Part shown: in pieces, positions 40,501-50,000 of the stretch
Layout of the letters: each line of letters opens with the position of its first letter
How positions within the stretch are numbered: position 1 is the first letter of the stretch
Assembly (NCBI RefSeq): GCF_932526225.1
Contig: NC_064038.1
Coordinates: forward strand, 7,315,070 to 7,379,069
Length of the DNA stretch: 64,000 bases
Direction: 5' to 3'
Source: Nematostella vectensis
Lineage: Eukaryota; Cnidaria; Anthozoa; Actiniaria; Edwardsiidae
Translations under genes and position numbers: made by a program
The notes under the pieces: generated by a model
What the model was told of the DNA's origin: nothing
What the model saw: the letters and a program-made list of their open reading frames with translations, nothing else
The model's database searches: none

Positions 40501-42009
40501 GTTATGAAGCCAAGTGCGACCTATGTTTTTACGCAACACGACAAATTCGCCGGTCGGGACAAAACATCAAAAGAGCCGATGTCCTGCCCCAGGGCAGGAC
40601 ATCTACCTAATATCAGGGGAACTCTGTTTTTATTCTTATCGCGCAAGGAACGTCACTCACACAAAAAACGTAAATGGTCCCAAATAGCAACCTACCAAAA
40701 TGTACGTCTTCGCCTTCGGTGCATAATAGACAACTTCATTTGCAAACAGTAACAGCTATGCCGACTAACGCAGCACGATGTATAGGTACATCCAAACGAA
40801 AAGCAGCAGATTTTTTTTCAATTCATGACTTAATATGCAGACGTGCAGCATGCAGAGAGTATTTGCTCTTCGAATATCCCGCGCGCGAAGGAAAAACAGA
40901 TGAATGACATACGATGTTATTTTTAGGGCTCGTGATCCACGGATGTTGCGACCTTAATGCCTGATAGTGCGTAGATGTCACGGGACAAATTTGTCCACCT
41001 TGTCCCTGACATCTCCTGGACATCTTGCTGGTGCGACCGGGCCCTAATTGTCACCACCGACGGAAACCTGAACTGAAAAAAGACAAGTGAAAATGATATA
41101 TTAAAATCCGCGCCATCATGGCCATCCGATCTGAATTATCGGCCGCATTCTTAAATGAACTTCCAATTGAAACACCGCTTTTAAAATGTTAAATTATTTT
41201 TCGCGTTTTCATTTAAAAATCATGGGCGATTGCTACGTAATCGACCGGAAGTAAACTGGTCACACTGCCGCTTCAAGGCAAAGTCAGGCGTAGATTCGTT
41301 GTTTGTAAGGTACATCTAAAGGTTTTTCACATGCCTCCAGGTCATGAGTGACATCCTTGCTGCTGGATACCACGTGGACGCTGATCTAGACCACGGCACC
41401 ACTCTCAACAAGAAAGTTCGCAACGCACAGCTTGCACAGTACAACTTTATCTTTGGTGAGTAGCACATTCACAAGAGACGGGGAGAAAATGACGGGGCAG
41501 GAACATCGGAACCACAGGAGTCGAGGCAGGGCCGGAGGGGGAATGTGGGCGTTACCATATCCATAGAATACAGGACCGGGAGCAGATTTGTGTTTAAAAA
41601 AAAAATAAAAGGTTTCCTCCCAGTCGCCGTTTTTTCATCCTAGGAAAATTCCAATAACAAATTATGTAGAAAACTTTGTTTAGATAACAGAGTATAGATA
41701 AATATTCCGAATTTTCTTCAAATAATTTGTATTACAATTTTGGGTAAAAAGAGTAACAAAGGTGTGGCTGACAGGGGTCTTGGCAAACACGCAGAAGCGT
41801 GTATGACTCACATATAACACTTTGTTTGTTAACACAACTTTGTGTTTTATCTGTCGTCAGTGGTTGGCGAGAAGGAGGCGACCACGGGCACAGTAAACGT
41901 GCGCACTCGGGATAACAAGGTTCACGGCGAGTTTAGCGTGGAAGCCGTGCTCAACAAGTTCGCGACGCTGACCTCTGAGCGCGTGCGCAATAGCGAGGAA
42001 GAATTCTAA
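25519..42009 (+). CDS. TARS1: Cytosolic threonyl-tRNA synthetase (19 exons, complete)
   Basis: Exons: 25519-25656, 25867-25948, 27127-27226, 28735-28768, 28874-28955, 29524-29771, 30181-30245, 30402-30480, 30835-30918, 31217-31279, 31476-31574, 32042-32137, 37939-38009, 38293-38455, 39028-39344, 39794-39898, 40324-40396, 41341-41455, 41861-42009. They total 2163 nt (720 aa; human enzyme 723). It joins threonine to tRNA-Thr with ATP. Domains: Lys/Glu-rich N-terminal extension (1-46), TGS domain (about 76-145), editing domain with HSSAH (152-156) and CRGPH (258-262), class II catalytic core with KPMNCPGH (zinc ligand Cys410), motif 2 around HRNE (438-441) and motif 3 [11 protein letters not shown] (587-597), and an anticodon-binding domain from about 615. 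No mitochondrial signal is visible, so the product is cytosolic. All expected catalytic motifs are present. Exon 15's acceptor (tttaag) was chosen because it restores the family sequence. Introns 3, 11, 12, 14, 15 and 16 contain minisatellites. Confidence 0.97.
26105..26461. mobile_element. hAT-like non-autonomous element in ThrRS intron 2 (compact copy)
   Basis: Begins tgacatgac and ends gtcatgtc (short TIRs), flanked by the 8-bp duplication TAATTAAC (26097-26104 and 26462-26469). It is 357 bp and non-coding. The same element, hugely expanded inside, lies at 35497-37684. An 8-bp duplication fits the hAT superfamily. Confidence 0.75.
26645..26940 (-). mobile_element. Poly-G/poly-C dispersed repeat in ThrRS intron 2
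   Basis: Reverse-oriented copy of the family at 54521-54861: caggccggtatccagg at one end, a G tract of about 27, then gttctctgataaaaatctga and gcctttgcagtatctcc. Confidence 0.75.
27265..28590 (+). repeat. G-rich 18-bp minisatellite in ThrRS intron 3
   Basis: About 65 units of GGGGGTTTGTTCTTGTAG in the sense strand, with small variants. Short inverted stretches of the same unit flank it (27255-27290 and 28470-28590, reading aacaaaccccctacaag). The G5 runs in the nascent RNA could form quadruplexes. Confidence 0.9.
31549..31930 (+). repeat. Degenerate minisatellite seeded by the ThrRS exon 11 donor
   Basis: Units of roughly 60-70 bp repeat the exon end aacaccctcatcaactttat plus caaggtgcagtaaacag. 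At least five degenerate copies follow the true exon 11/intron 11 junction. Confidence 0.8.
32150..35496 (+). repeat. 36-bp minisatellite in ThrRS intron 12
   Basis: About 85 units of 36 bp (ggagagggtacatatacag + taccacaccctcacagt) start about 12 bp after the exon 12 donor. Variant units (tttcag, gatggtac, aaggtacaaatac) recur together every 6-9 units, giving higher-order repeats. The unit is a multiple of three, so open frames of up to about 1000 codons on both strands are artefacts. A foldback MITE is inserted at 35233-35474. Confidence 0.95.
35233..35474. mobile_element. 242-bp foldback MITE, Tc1/mariner-like
   Basis: Long inverted repeats run from cagttgtttgactaaaggtt at the left to gtcaaacgactg at the right, sharing caaccggctttgcgac with its reverse complement. 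TA flanks both ends (35231-35232, 35475-35476), as in Tc1/mariner elements. It is inserted in the 36-bp minisatellite. Confidence 0.8.
35497..37684. mobile_element. hAT-like element with internal 75-bp satellite expansion in ThrRS intron 12
   Basis: Outer parts match the 357-bp element at 26105-26461: gacatgac at the left, tcttacaatggc, then at the right caaatttcaatgacacttta and gtcatgtc. Flanks ccctctca / ccctctta suggest an 8-bp target duplication with one mismatch. One internal segment (aaatacccataccgagactt to gggctcagggcc) is repeated about 25 times here but occurs once in the compact copy. Confidence 0.85.
37700..37895 (+). repeat. Degenerate copies of the intron 12 minisatellite near the exon 13 acceptor
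   Basis: Diverged units with the shared core accctcacagt lie just before the exon 13 acceptor, so the array once covered most of intron 12. Confidence 0.7.
38440..38900 (+). repeat. About 165-bp repeat seeded by the ThrRS exon 14 donor
   Basis: The true junction gccgaccag/gtgactata is followed by two further copies, gcgacccg/gtgactata (38603-38619) and gcgaccag/gtgactata (38762-38778). Each is followed by ttcattagtgact and an AT-rich tail. Confidence 0.8.
39331..39510 (+). repeat. 28-bp minisatellite seeded by the ThrRS exon 15 donor
   Basis: The exon end ctgacctacgtcac/gtaagt is repeated as ctgacctatgccac/gtgagt at least twice with atcacggc between copies, then decays. Each early copy has a good GTRAGT donor. 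Confidence 0.85.
39921..40150 (+). repeat. About 57-bp minisatellite in ThrRS intron 16
   Basis: Four units with core cagtacctcagcatccattg and tagatcttataatat. Starts about 22 bp after the exon 16 donor but does not include exon sequence. Confidence 0.85.
40424..41044. mobile_element. PIF/Harbinger-like MITE in ThrRS intron 17
   Basis: 621 bp with TIRs GGGCCCAGTCGCACTAGCAA / TTGCTGGTGCGACCGGGCCC, an inner repeat of gacatct motifs, and a TAA duplication at both ends (40421-40423, 41045-41047). The 3-bp TWA target and GGGCC ends fit PIF/Harbinger. No transposase. Confidence 0.8.
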
Positions 42010-42223
42010 ATTACTGGTCAGCGGTGTGGTTGTGGCAAAAGGCCTTATCACTTCTTGCTTTTGCTGGGAAAGTAGTGCGAAGTTCTAGTTTGGTAAAATA
42101 GGCTAAAAATGTCAAAAACAATTCTCGAATGGTGGTATTACCCTATAGGAAAAAAAAACATTTTTTACCACTAGTAAAAAAATGTGCTACTCTGGTACTG
42201 CCAAAGCTATCAAGATTGTCATT

Positions 42224-42256
42224 AATAAATAGCTGTAATATTTACTTTCAAATAAA
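42224..42256 (+). other. ThrRS polyadenylation signals
   Basis: AATAAA at 42224-42229 and again at 42251-42256, about 215-245 bp after the stop codon. Confidence 0.55.
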
Positions 42257-42404
42257 AAAAAACCCTCCCTCAAGGACATTTTGACATTTTACACATGTTA
42301 GTGAAGTATTTGTGTTGCTTTCGCCATATGTAGTTCTGCTTGAATTAACGGCGCAGCAACCCAAGCGAGTGAATAATAACGAAAGCTATTACCTTGATTA
42401 ATTA

Positions 42405-42575
42405 TACAGTAGAACCCCGATAACTCGAACTCTGTCGGGTCTTATGGATAACGTCAATACAGTAGAACCCCGATAACCCGAACATTGACGGGTCTTATAG
42501 GTAGTGGTTATACAGTTAAACCCCGATAATTCGAACTCTTACGGAAGACAAAAATCAGTTTGAATTAACGGGGTC
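42405..42575. repeat. Pogo/Tigger-like TIR fragments in tandem
   Basis: cagtagaaccccgataactc occurs at 42407, 42460 and (as cagttaaaccccgataattc) 42513, each preceded by TA, at 53-bp spacing. This matches the terminal sequence style of pogo/Tigger elements. No transposase is present. Confidence 0.6.
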
Positions 42576-42984
42576 GATTCAAAAATTCTCTTGCCTGCTT
42601 ATAATTTTATTGAAAATAAAAGATAATAAAAACAGTCACCACTATTATTGTGCATATCTTCCTCATGGAGTTTCAAGACGTAATAAACACCCGCAAAAAA
42701 TAAAGAAATCGATCAAAAATGCAATTTTGAGATATTTTTGGAGGGTGGGTAGTGTGTATGGTGAGGGGGATCTACGGAGTACGGTCATCGGAAAAAGTAC
42801 AAGGAAACAGAGAGCGACTAGCGCAAACGTGGCAACCAAGACAAAGTTGTTAGTAAGTTGGTCAATGAACATGCGAGGATCGTAGTGTGATTCCTAGCTA
42901 GGGGGTTATAATCTGGCATTATAATCAAGAATTTCTTTGCCGCACTGGCCGGCTGGTAAAGTCATGTTAATCGTATACGTTCAT

Positions 42985-43062
42985 AGATAGATAGATAGAC
43001 TTTATTTAAGACACGCTTGCCCCGTCAACAACAGCTGATTTCCACAAGGGGCGTGTGGAAAG

Positions 43063-43127
<65 letters not shown>

Positions 43128-45728
43128 ATTAGAAATATAACTATAAGTAAAAGTATTTAAATAAATAACGAAAGAAAAAAAACTTGATCTATGTGGATAT
43201 ATAATACTGTAAATACGCTAAACTAATTATTTGTTTAGATAAAAGTGTGAGCCTCTAATTCTCTGACAAATGATGATAAACTTGTACAATCTCGACTAGC
43301 CTCTGGGAGGGAATTCCATAATTTAGCTCCATCATAGCTGAAACTTTTTTTCATAAATTCAGTTTTTGGGAGTGGCAGCTGTAGCGAGGTGGAGAAGCCT
43401 CTGAGATTGTAATTTGTAATATTTTTCTTTAAGCTGAAAAGGTCCGTGAGACAGTTTGGAGCCATATCATGCAAAACTTTAAACATTTGTTTGGCTTTTG
43501 TCTTTGCTCGCTGGGTCTCTAAATTTTGCCAGCCCAATTCAGCTAGAGCCTCTGTGGCAGGGGTGTCATTTGACCTGTTTGTGATCACCCTTGCCGCCCT
43601 ATTTTGCAATTTTTGAAGACGGATTGTGTTACATTGCCCAAGAGTATCCCACACCTCGCTACAGTAGTTAAGGTGTGGTTGGATGATTGCATTATAAATA
43701 GAGACTAATGTATTTTGATTAGCAAATTCAGAAATTCGTTTCATGGCTCCTATACCAGAACTGACTTTTTTAGCAAGAGAATCAATGTGCTGATCCCAAT
43801 TTAGGTGTTCGTCAATTTCCACACCAAGAACCCTACTTTGCTGAACTTGTTTTAGTTCCTTGTTATCAATAGAAATAGAAGGTTTGCAAGGAAGGGTTCT
43901 TAGCTTGTGGTGGGATCCTATTAATAAGAATTCTGTTTTTGCTACATTGAGACTTAATTTATAAGCCAAGAGCCATTCTTTCACTTGCTCAAGGTCCGAA
44001 TTCATGGCCAACTCAACTTCCCCTACAGTACTACCAGACGCTGTCAAGTTTGTATCGTCAGCAAATAATCTAGGAGTAGTGTGCAATAGACACTCTGGTA
44101 GATCATTAATATATAAGAGGAAGAAAAGTGGGCCAAGAATTGAACGCTGAGGAATGCCACATGTGATTTTACTTTCAGAGGACACTGTACTGTTTAGCTG
44201 GCATTTCTGTTTACGGTTGGACAAATAAGATTGAATTAATAAAAGGGCATTTCCAGTGATACCATTCAATTCTAGTTTTCGAAGCAAAATGTCATGATTA
44301 ACGGTATCAAATGCCTTTTTTAGATCCAAAAATACAACTAAATTAAACTTTTGTCTGTCCATGTTAATATACCAGCTATTAGTGCTATCAAGGAGAGCAG
44401 AAACAGTAGAGTGTAGTCTTCGAAAGCCAAATTGTTGTTCGGATAAAATTTGGTTTGCTGTAAAATGATCGTATAACTGTTCATACATTATTTTTTCCAT
44501 TAGTTTGCTAATCACTGGTAATATACTTATTGGTCTATAGTTGTCGGGAATAGTCTTAGAGCCTTTTTTAAAGAGGGGCAAAACCCTAGCCATTTTCCAC
44601 TCATCTGGAAAACAGTTGGAAATTATAGAGTTGTTAAAAATGTAAGTGAGAGATGGAGAAATGGCATGGGCTGCACACTTGAGTATTTTTCCAGAGATTT
44701 TGTCAATACCAGTCGCTTTGGCATTAGAAAGGCAACCCAAAAGCTTTAGTACTTTTGTATTGGATACTAACTTAAAACGTGACATTTGAGCACTACATGG
44801 CTTAATAAAATGCTCAAATGATTTACTAGGGTTTGCCATTGAACTTGCCAATTTTGGACCAACATTAGAAAAATAATCATTAAATGCTTCGGCAATATGT
44901 TCTTGTGAAAAAAGGCTTTGGTCGTCAAATTTAAGTTCATTTACAGTTGTATTTTCTTTGGTGCGACCAAGTAGACTATTTATCGTTTTCCAAGCCTCTT
45001 TGGGATTATTCTTTTGATTTGCAATCTTATTACGATAATAGTTGGATTTGGCTTGGCGCAAGGCAATGTTTACTTTATTTCGGGATGCCTTAAAATCATC
45101 CCAGTCATTACGTAATTTACTCACCATTGCTTTGCGCTTTAACTTATCTCTGTTATTAATTAAATCTTTGATCTCTCTGGTCAGCCATGGGACATTAAAT
45201 GCTTTTTTTCTTTTAGATTGTACAGGGGCATGCCTGTCTAACACGTTTAGAAACAGGTCTTTCCAATGTGCCCACATCTCATTAGTGTCATGACACAAAA
45301 CAATCTGTTCCCACGACTGAGTAAGGAGGTCCTTTACAAACTTTTGTTGATCGAAATGTTTAAAATTACGTATTTCAATGGTTTTTGCTTTATCTCGCGC
45401 ACACCTATAAGGGTTTATCTTTCTTATTCCATAGATCAAACTATGATCACTCGGACCAATGTGAATTACGCCTGATGAGTTTATTTTGTCAGGAGACGAT
45501 GTGACAAAGTGATCAATTAGGCTTTTAGAATCAATTGTTATACGCGTAGGCTCGTTTATCAACTGGGATAGTTGATATGCTTCATAAATTGATTTTAACT
45601 TTTTTGTTTTATTATCAAAGACTTTCTTCTTGAGTAAACAACAATTTAAATCCCCAAGAATCACGTGCTCTTTGTCTTCATCGTCTACTGCCTTTATTAA
45701 CTCTTCGAAGCGATTAAAATATTCGATC
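42985..45728 (-). mobile_element. 5'-truncated CR1/L2-like LINE with open RT frame
   Basis: The frame from about 45720 down to 43235 is uninterrupted for over 800 codons. It starts inside the endonuclease (HVILGDLN, then GPSDHS). The reverse transcriptase has NYRPISILPV, FLDLKKAFDTVNHD, the catalytic FADD, and LGVEIDEHLNW in the thumb region. The motif usually written PQGS reads PQRS, which may harm activity. The 3' end is aataaag followed by (TCTA)n, a microsatellite tail typical of CR1/L2 types; a (TA)n tract sits in the 3' UTR (43081-43125). The open frame implies a recent insertion; the missing 5' part makes it non-autonomous. It lies in the gap between two convergent genes. Confidence 0.9.
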
Positions 45729-45846
45729 GGAGATCGAAATCCATGCTACTGAGATCTGATACTGACCATGAGCGAGTCCTGGATGGACTTGGAGAAGATG
45801 AAATTACGTTTTCAGAGGAGCGATCTCTAGAGCGTCCTTCCGCCAT
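45728..45846 (-). other. Short Ser/Arg-rich open frame cut by the LINE 5' end
   Basis: From an ATG at 45846 on the minus strand the frame reads MAEGRSRDRSSENVIS..., Ser-rich, and runs into the LINE junction with a stop soon after. It may be an N-terminal exon fragment, part of an element, or chance. The plus strand of the same stretch is also open (ending SDYYY), so coding status is unclear. Confidence 0.25.
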
Positions 45847-46787
45847 GACATGGGGACACCGTTCAGACTATTATTATTAGGGAGAAAAACGTGTCCCAGG
45901 TAAATAGGAAATCGCAAAATAAGTCCAAATAGATTAACCACCGAACGATGAATTGAGTCGTCTCATTGAGTCGTCTTATTTCCTAAAACTAAGGTGGCCA
46001 CGGTAGCGCTCATCGCAATGGAAAAGTCCTTAGAATATCACACAACTATAGAAAAGAACTTGGTATTTCGTGCTTTTTTAATTGCCATGCATACAGTAAT
46101 AACGTATTTGAATTAACTTCTATTTACACACTTTGAAGCGTTCTGTTCATCGAGTACCATGTTTGTGTTCTGCTCGTAATGAAACACGCAAAACCATAAC
46201 ATATAACGAACCACCGGCTTCAAAAGCCGTCCGGCGGCCACAAGGTGATAAAGCAATAATTAAAATACAAGGTCTTGCAAGGTCAAAAAAGGGATTGATA
46301 ATAAAACTTCACCTTATTTTTAAATCATCATCTTTTCCAGCATGATAGTGAATCTATAATGGTATGTTATGTACTGTAATCTGGACTAGGAATTCTCAAA
46401 TATATGTATCAAGTATCTGTATCTTGTCTGTAACTTGTCTCAAATATCCCGCTGTATCTTTTTTTAATCAGTAACTTTTTTTAATCAGCCGGCAATTCTC
46501 CCGAGCTATAGAAAATTCTTATAATGAATTTCCTTATTTCAGTGGAATCCGGCTTTTAGTCCAGTCCAGGTTAGAATATGCCATCCATGTTGGACCTAGT
46601 ATTTCGTTTTGTTTTTGTTTTTTTTAATCCAGAAATCGCGAAATTTTGCATCTGCGAGGCGTGGTAAAGTCGTATTCCAACCCTTTATCTTGTTCAAATA
46701 TGTAATGTACGATGAGTAAGTCTTATATTAATTATTTGCTTAGGCGTTTCGTTATCAACCTTTGTATATTCTAAAAATCATCCAATA

Positions 46788-46880
46788 CACCAAAAACTGG
46801 TATTCGGCTCTACAAAATTTTCGTCTTTAATAAGACTTCTTCAGAGAAAATTTGGCAGAGTCGAATACCAGTTTTTGGTG
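46788..46880. mobile_element. Foldback MITE-like hairpin downstream of the membrane-protein gene
   Basis: Arms caccaaaaactggtattcgg and ccgaataccagtttttggtg-like sequence (about 35 bp each, few mismatches) around a 23-bp loop. Confidence 0.6.
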
Positions 46881-46887
46881 CATTGTA

Positions 46888-46893
46888 TTTATT
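46888..46893 (-). other. Possible polyadenylation signal of the membrane-protein gene
   Basis: AATAAA on the minus strand, 123 bp past the stop codon. Confidence 0.4.
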
Positions 46894-47015
46894 CTTCTGG
46901 TTCACGATCACGACAATTTGGGCTTTTTGTATTTATCCTTAAAATCATCCAATATACTACACTCGAGCCAGCGAGCTGAGCGGCCAACGGAGTCTTTCAT
47001 GTGATACAAAAAATG

Positions 47016-50000
47016 TCACGTGATACACGCGACGTCTTTTGCCGTGTCATAAGGCTGCCATCGGTCACTATGGTAATACACTGTGGAGCAGTTATGATTG
47101 ACAGCTACGATCTCCGCTCCGCGTACCATAGGCATCCCATCTAGAGTGGAAGCCACAGGTCTAATGCCACCATGCGCACAACGGTCAATATTCAGGTAGT
47201 ACTGCGCACCTTAGGGAAGAGATACATAAATTATTAGCCGCTTAGTATAGTAGAAAATGCAACAACGGTAGTGAATTGGTGCTACGATTGGACAGCAGAA
47301 TGTGTTATAGTATTCTTCCCTGGGTAGTGCATACATAACCTAGCTTAAGTTAGTCCCGGCTTTCTAGTAAGGGTGGCGGGGGGGGGGTCCACTTAAAGGG
47401 TTCGACCAGGGTGTGACAATGGGATCAGGTGTACTTTCCTTTAAGGGTGTACTGACATTAGTGTTGCTCAGTTACGACGTTGCTACGCTAGTGGCGTTGA
47501 GCGCGCGCATATACATAACACGGAATTCGTCATTCAAAAGCTTTCCTGAAGTAAAAGAAACAACAAAAAAAAAAATATGCGTTTCAAGTTCCCCAAAATT
47601 GACTTTAAGTTGATCTCAGCCTTTTCGGGTTATGGTATTTCCCATATTTTGTAAAAACGAAGATTCAGCAAAGATTAAGTGAAGCGTACGTTTTTGAAGC
47701 CAAAGTTTTCAATTTTCACTACCTGCGCGCGCTGCAAACACCGGTTGCAAACGCTCGCGCACGCACTGAAAATCTTATTTCAAAGTAGCGCGCGCTGTAT
47801 CAGAATTTTAAAATACTTTTTAAATTTCCATCATGACATGACGGATATCGTTCCTTTGAAGTGTTAATACCACGAAACTTCATTTCAATATCATCATGTC
47901 TGTCTGTGTCTGAGCAGGCCGAATGTGCACGCGCGGGCTTTGATTCACTTGCAGTTATGCGTTTTCTAAAAAAAGCTTTTTTTTCGCCAAATTATTTCAA
48001 AACGCAATATTTTTTTCTGTATTCCTTTTTATTAAAATCTCCTTCATATAGCCAAGCATGGATTTAGCGTTAATTTAACAGAAACTAAAATTATATCAAA
48101 TAATCTGGATTTCAGGACCTTTGAGAAATCATACAAAAAGAATTACTCAATCGTTTCTAAAACGCATGCTTTGCTTAATGCACCCATCCCTCAAGCTTCA
48201 TAAAACGTATTCAATATTTGTTTTCGAGCAATTTTACTTGAAATATTTGCTTTTATCTGTATCCATGACGTCACAGTATGACGTCACGGGGTAACGTCAT
48301 CATAATAGTCAGCATATTTTGTTGGTCAACTTGGCAAATATCAGACCCTCATGACTTTCTACAAGGCTTTTATGCTATATTCACTTTTCCTAAGCAACAG
48401 ATGTCAGTACACCCATAATAAATCACACAAGGTTCAACATACTTTTTCAACCTTGTGATTTATAGCTCATCGATCAGAAGACTGCCCGTGATCTAGTGGG
48501 TAAACCACCATGAAGCACAAAGTGTTGTGCTGGAAACAGATACCTTCAATGTCGATTTCTCCGAAATTGAGATCCAGCTTTTTCTTGAGATTAGCGAACG
48601 TGAATCCGCGGCCATGGACTCTGGGAAGCTAAAAGAAAAAGTCTTTTTTTTTAAATAAGAATGTTTTTTATTTGTTTTTATTTCACTTCAGCTTTTTTTT
48701 AAAATAAGAATGATTTTCATTTGTTGTTATTTCACTTCAGTTTTATATGAAGTTATATGTTACCCCTTTTTCCAAAGTTTCCTTTGTGCAAACACGCAAG
48801 TCTAATCCTTTCTATCACTTTCTCCATGTCTTCCGGCCCTTCAAGTACGTACTTCATTGCTATACCTGTTTATCGTTTGTCTCGAAAGTGAAGTACAGCT
48901 CCTTGCCCTCAATCGCCCCCTGGCTGCAGCGGTAATAGCGAAGGGCGGTGCCTGGGGCGAAGAGCTGGTACAGCAGGATGGTGATGAGGATGGCCAGGAC
49001 CAGAGCCCCAAGGAACCAGCGACTCGCACCTGGGGTGACATAGTACACACAGAACGGTCACACGGAGTGCCTACAAGGCAACTAACGGTCAGAGACAACA
49101 CGTAGAAATACTCACCAGGCAACAACCAACAACACGTAGAAATACTCACCAGGCAACAACCAACAACACGTAGAAATACTCACCAGGCAACAACCAACAA
49201 CACGTAGAAATACTCACCAGGCAACAACCAACAACACGTACAAATACTCACCAGGCAACAACCAACAACACGTATAAATACTCACCAGGCAACAACCAAC
49301 AACACATAGAAATACTCACCAGGCAACAACCAACAACACGTACAAATACTCACCAGGCAACAACCAACAACACGTACAAATACTCACCAGGCAACAACCA
49401 ACAACACGTACAAATACTCACCAGGCAACAACCAACAACACGTACAAATACGCACCAGGCAACAACCAACAACACGTAGAAATACCACCCCTAAGTCAAC
49501 TGACGGGTTGATCAGAGAAAAGTATTCAAAAGGGGTGACTATAAGTCAACTGACGGTTGATCAGAGAAAAGTATTCAAAAGGGGTGGCTATAAGTCAACT
49601 GACGGGTTGATCAGAGAAAAGTATTCAAAAGGGGTGGCTATAAGTCAACTGACGGGTTGATCAGAGAAAAGTATTCAAAAGGGGTGGCTATAAGTCAACT
49701 GACGGCTTGATCAGAGAAAAGTATTCAAAAGGGGTGGCTATAAGTCAACTGACGGGTTGATCAGAGAAAAGTATTCAAAAGGGGTGGCTATAAGTCAACT
49801 GACGGGTTGATCAGAGAAAAGTATTCAAAAGGGGTGGCTATAAGTCAACTGACGGGTTGATCAGAGAAAAGTATTCAAAAGGGGTGGCTATAAGTCAACT
49901 GACGGGTTGATCAGAGAAAAGTATTCAAAAGGGGTGGCTATAAGTCAACTGACGGTTGATCAGAGAAAAGTATTCAAAAGGGGTGGCTATAAGTCAACTG

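Noticed and set aside
47413-48067. Small plus-strand frames of 62-68 codons
   Set aside because: No family match, no splice context and ordinary AT-rich sequence; they overlap an intron and the 3' flank of the membrane-protein gene.
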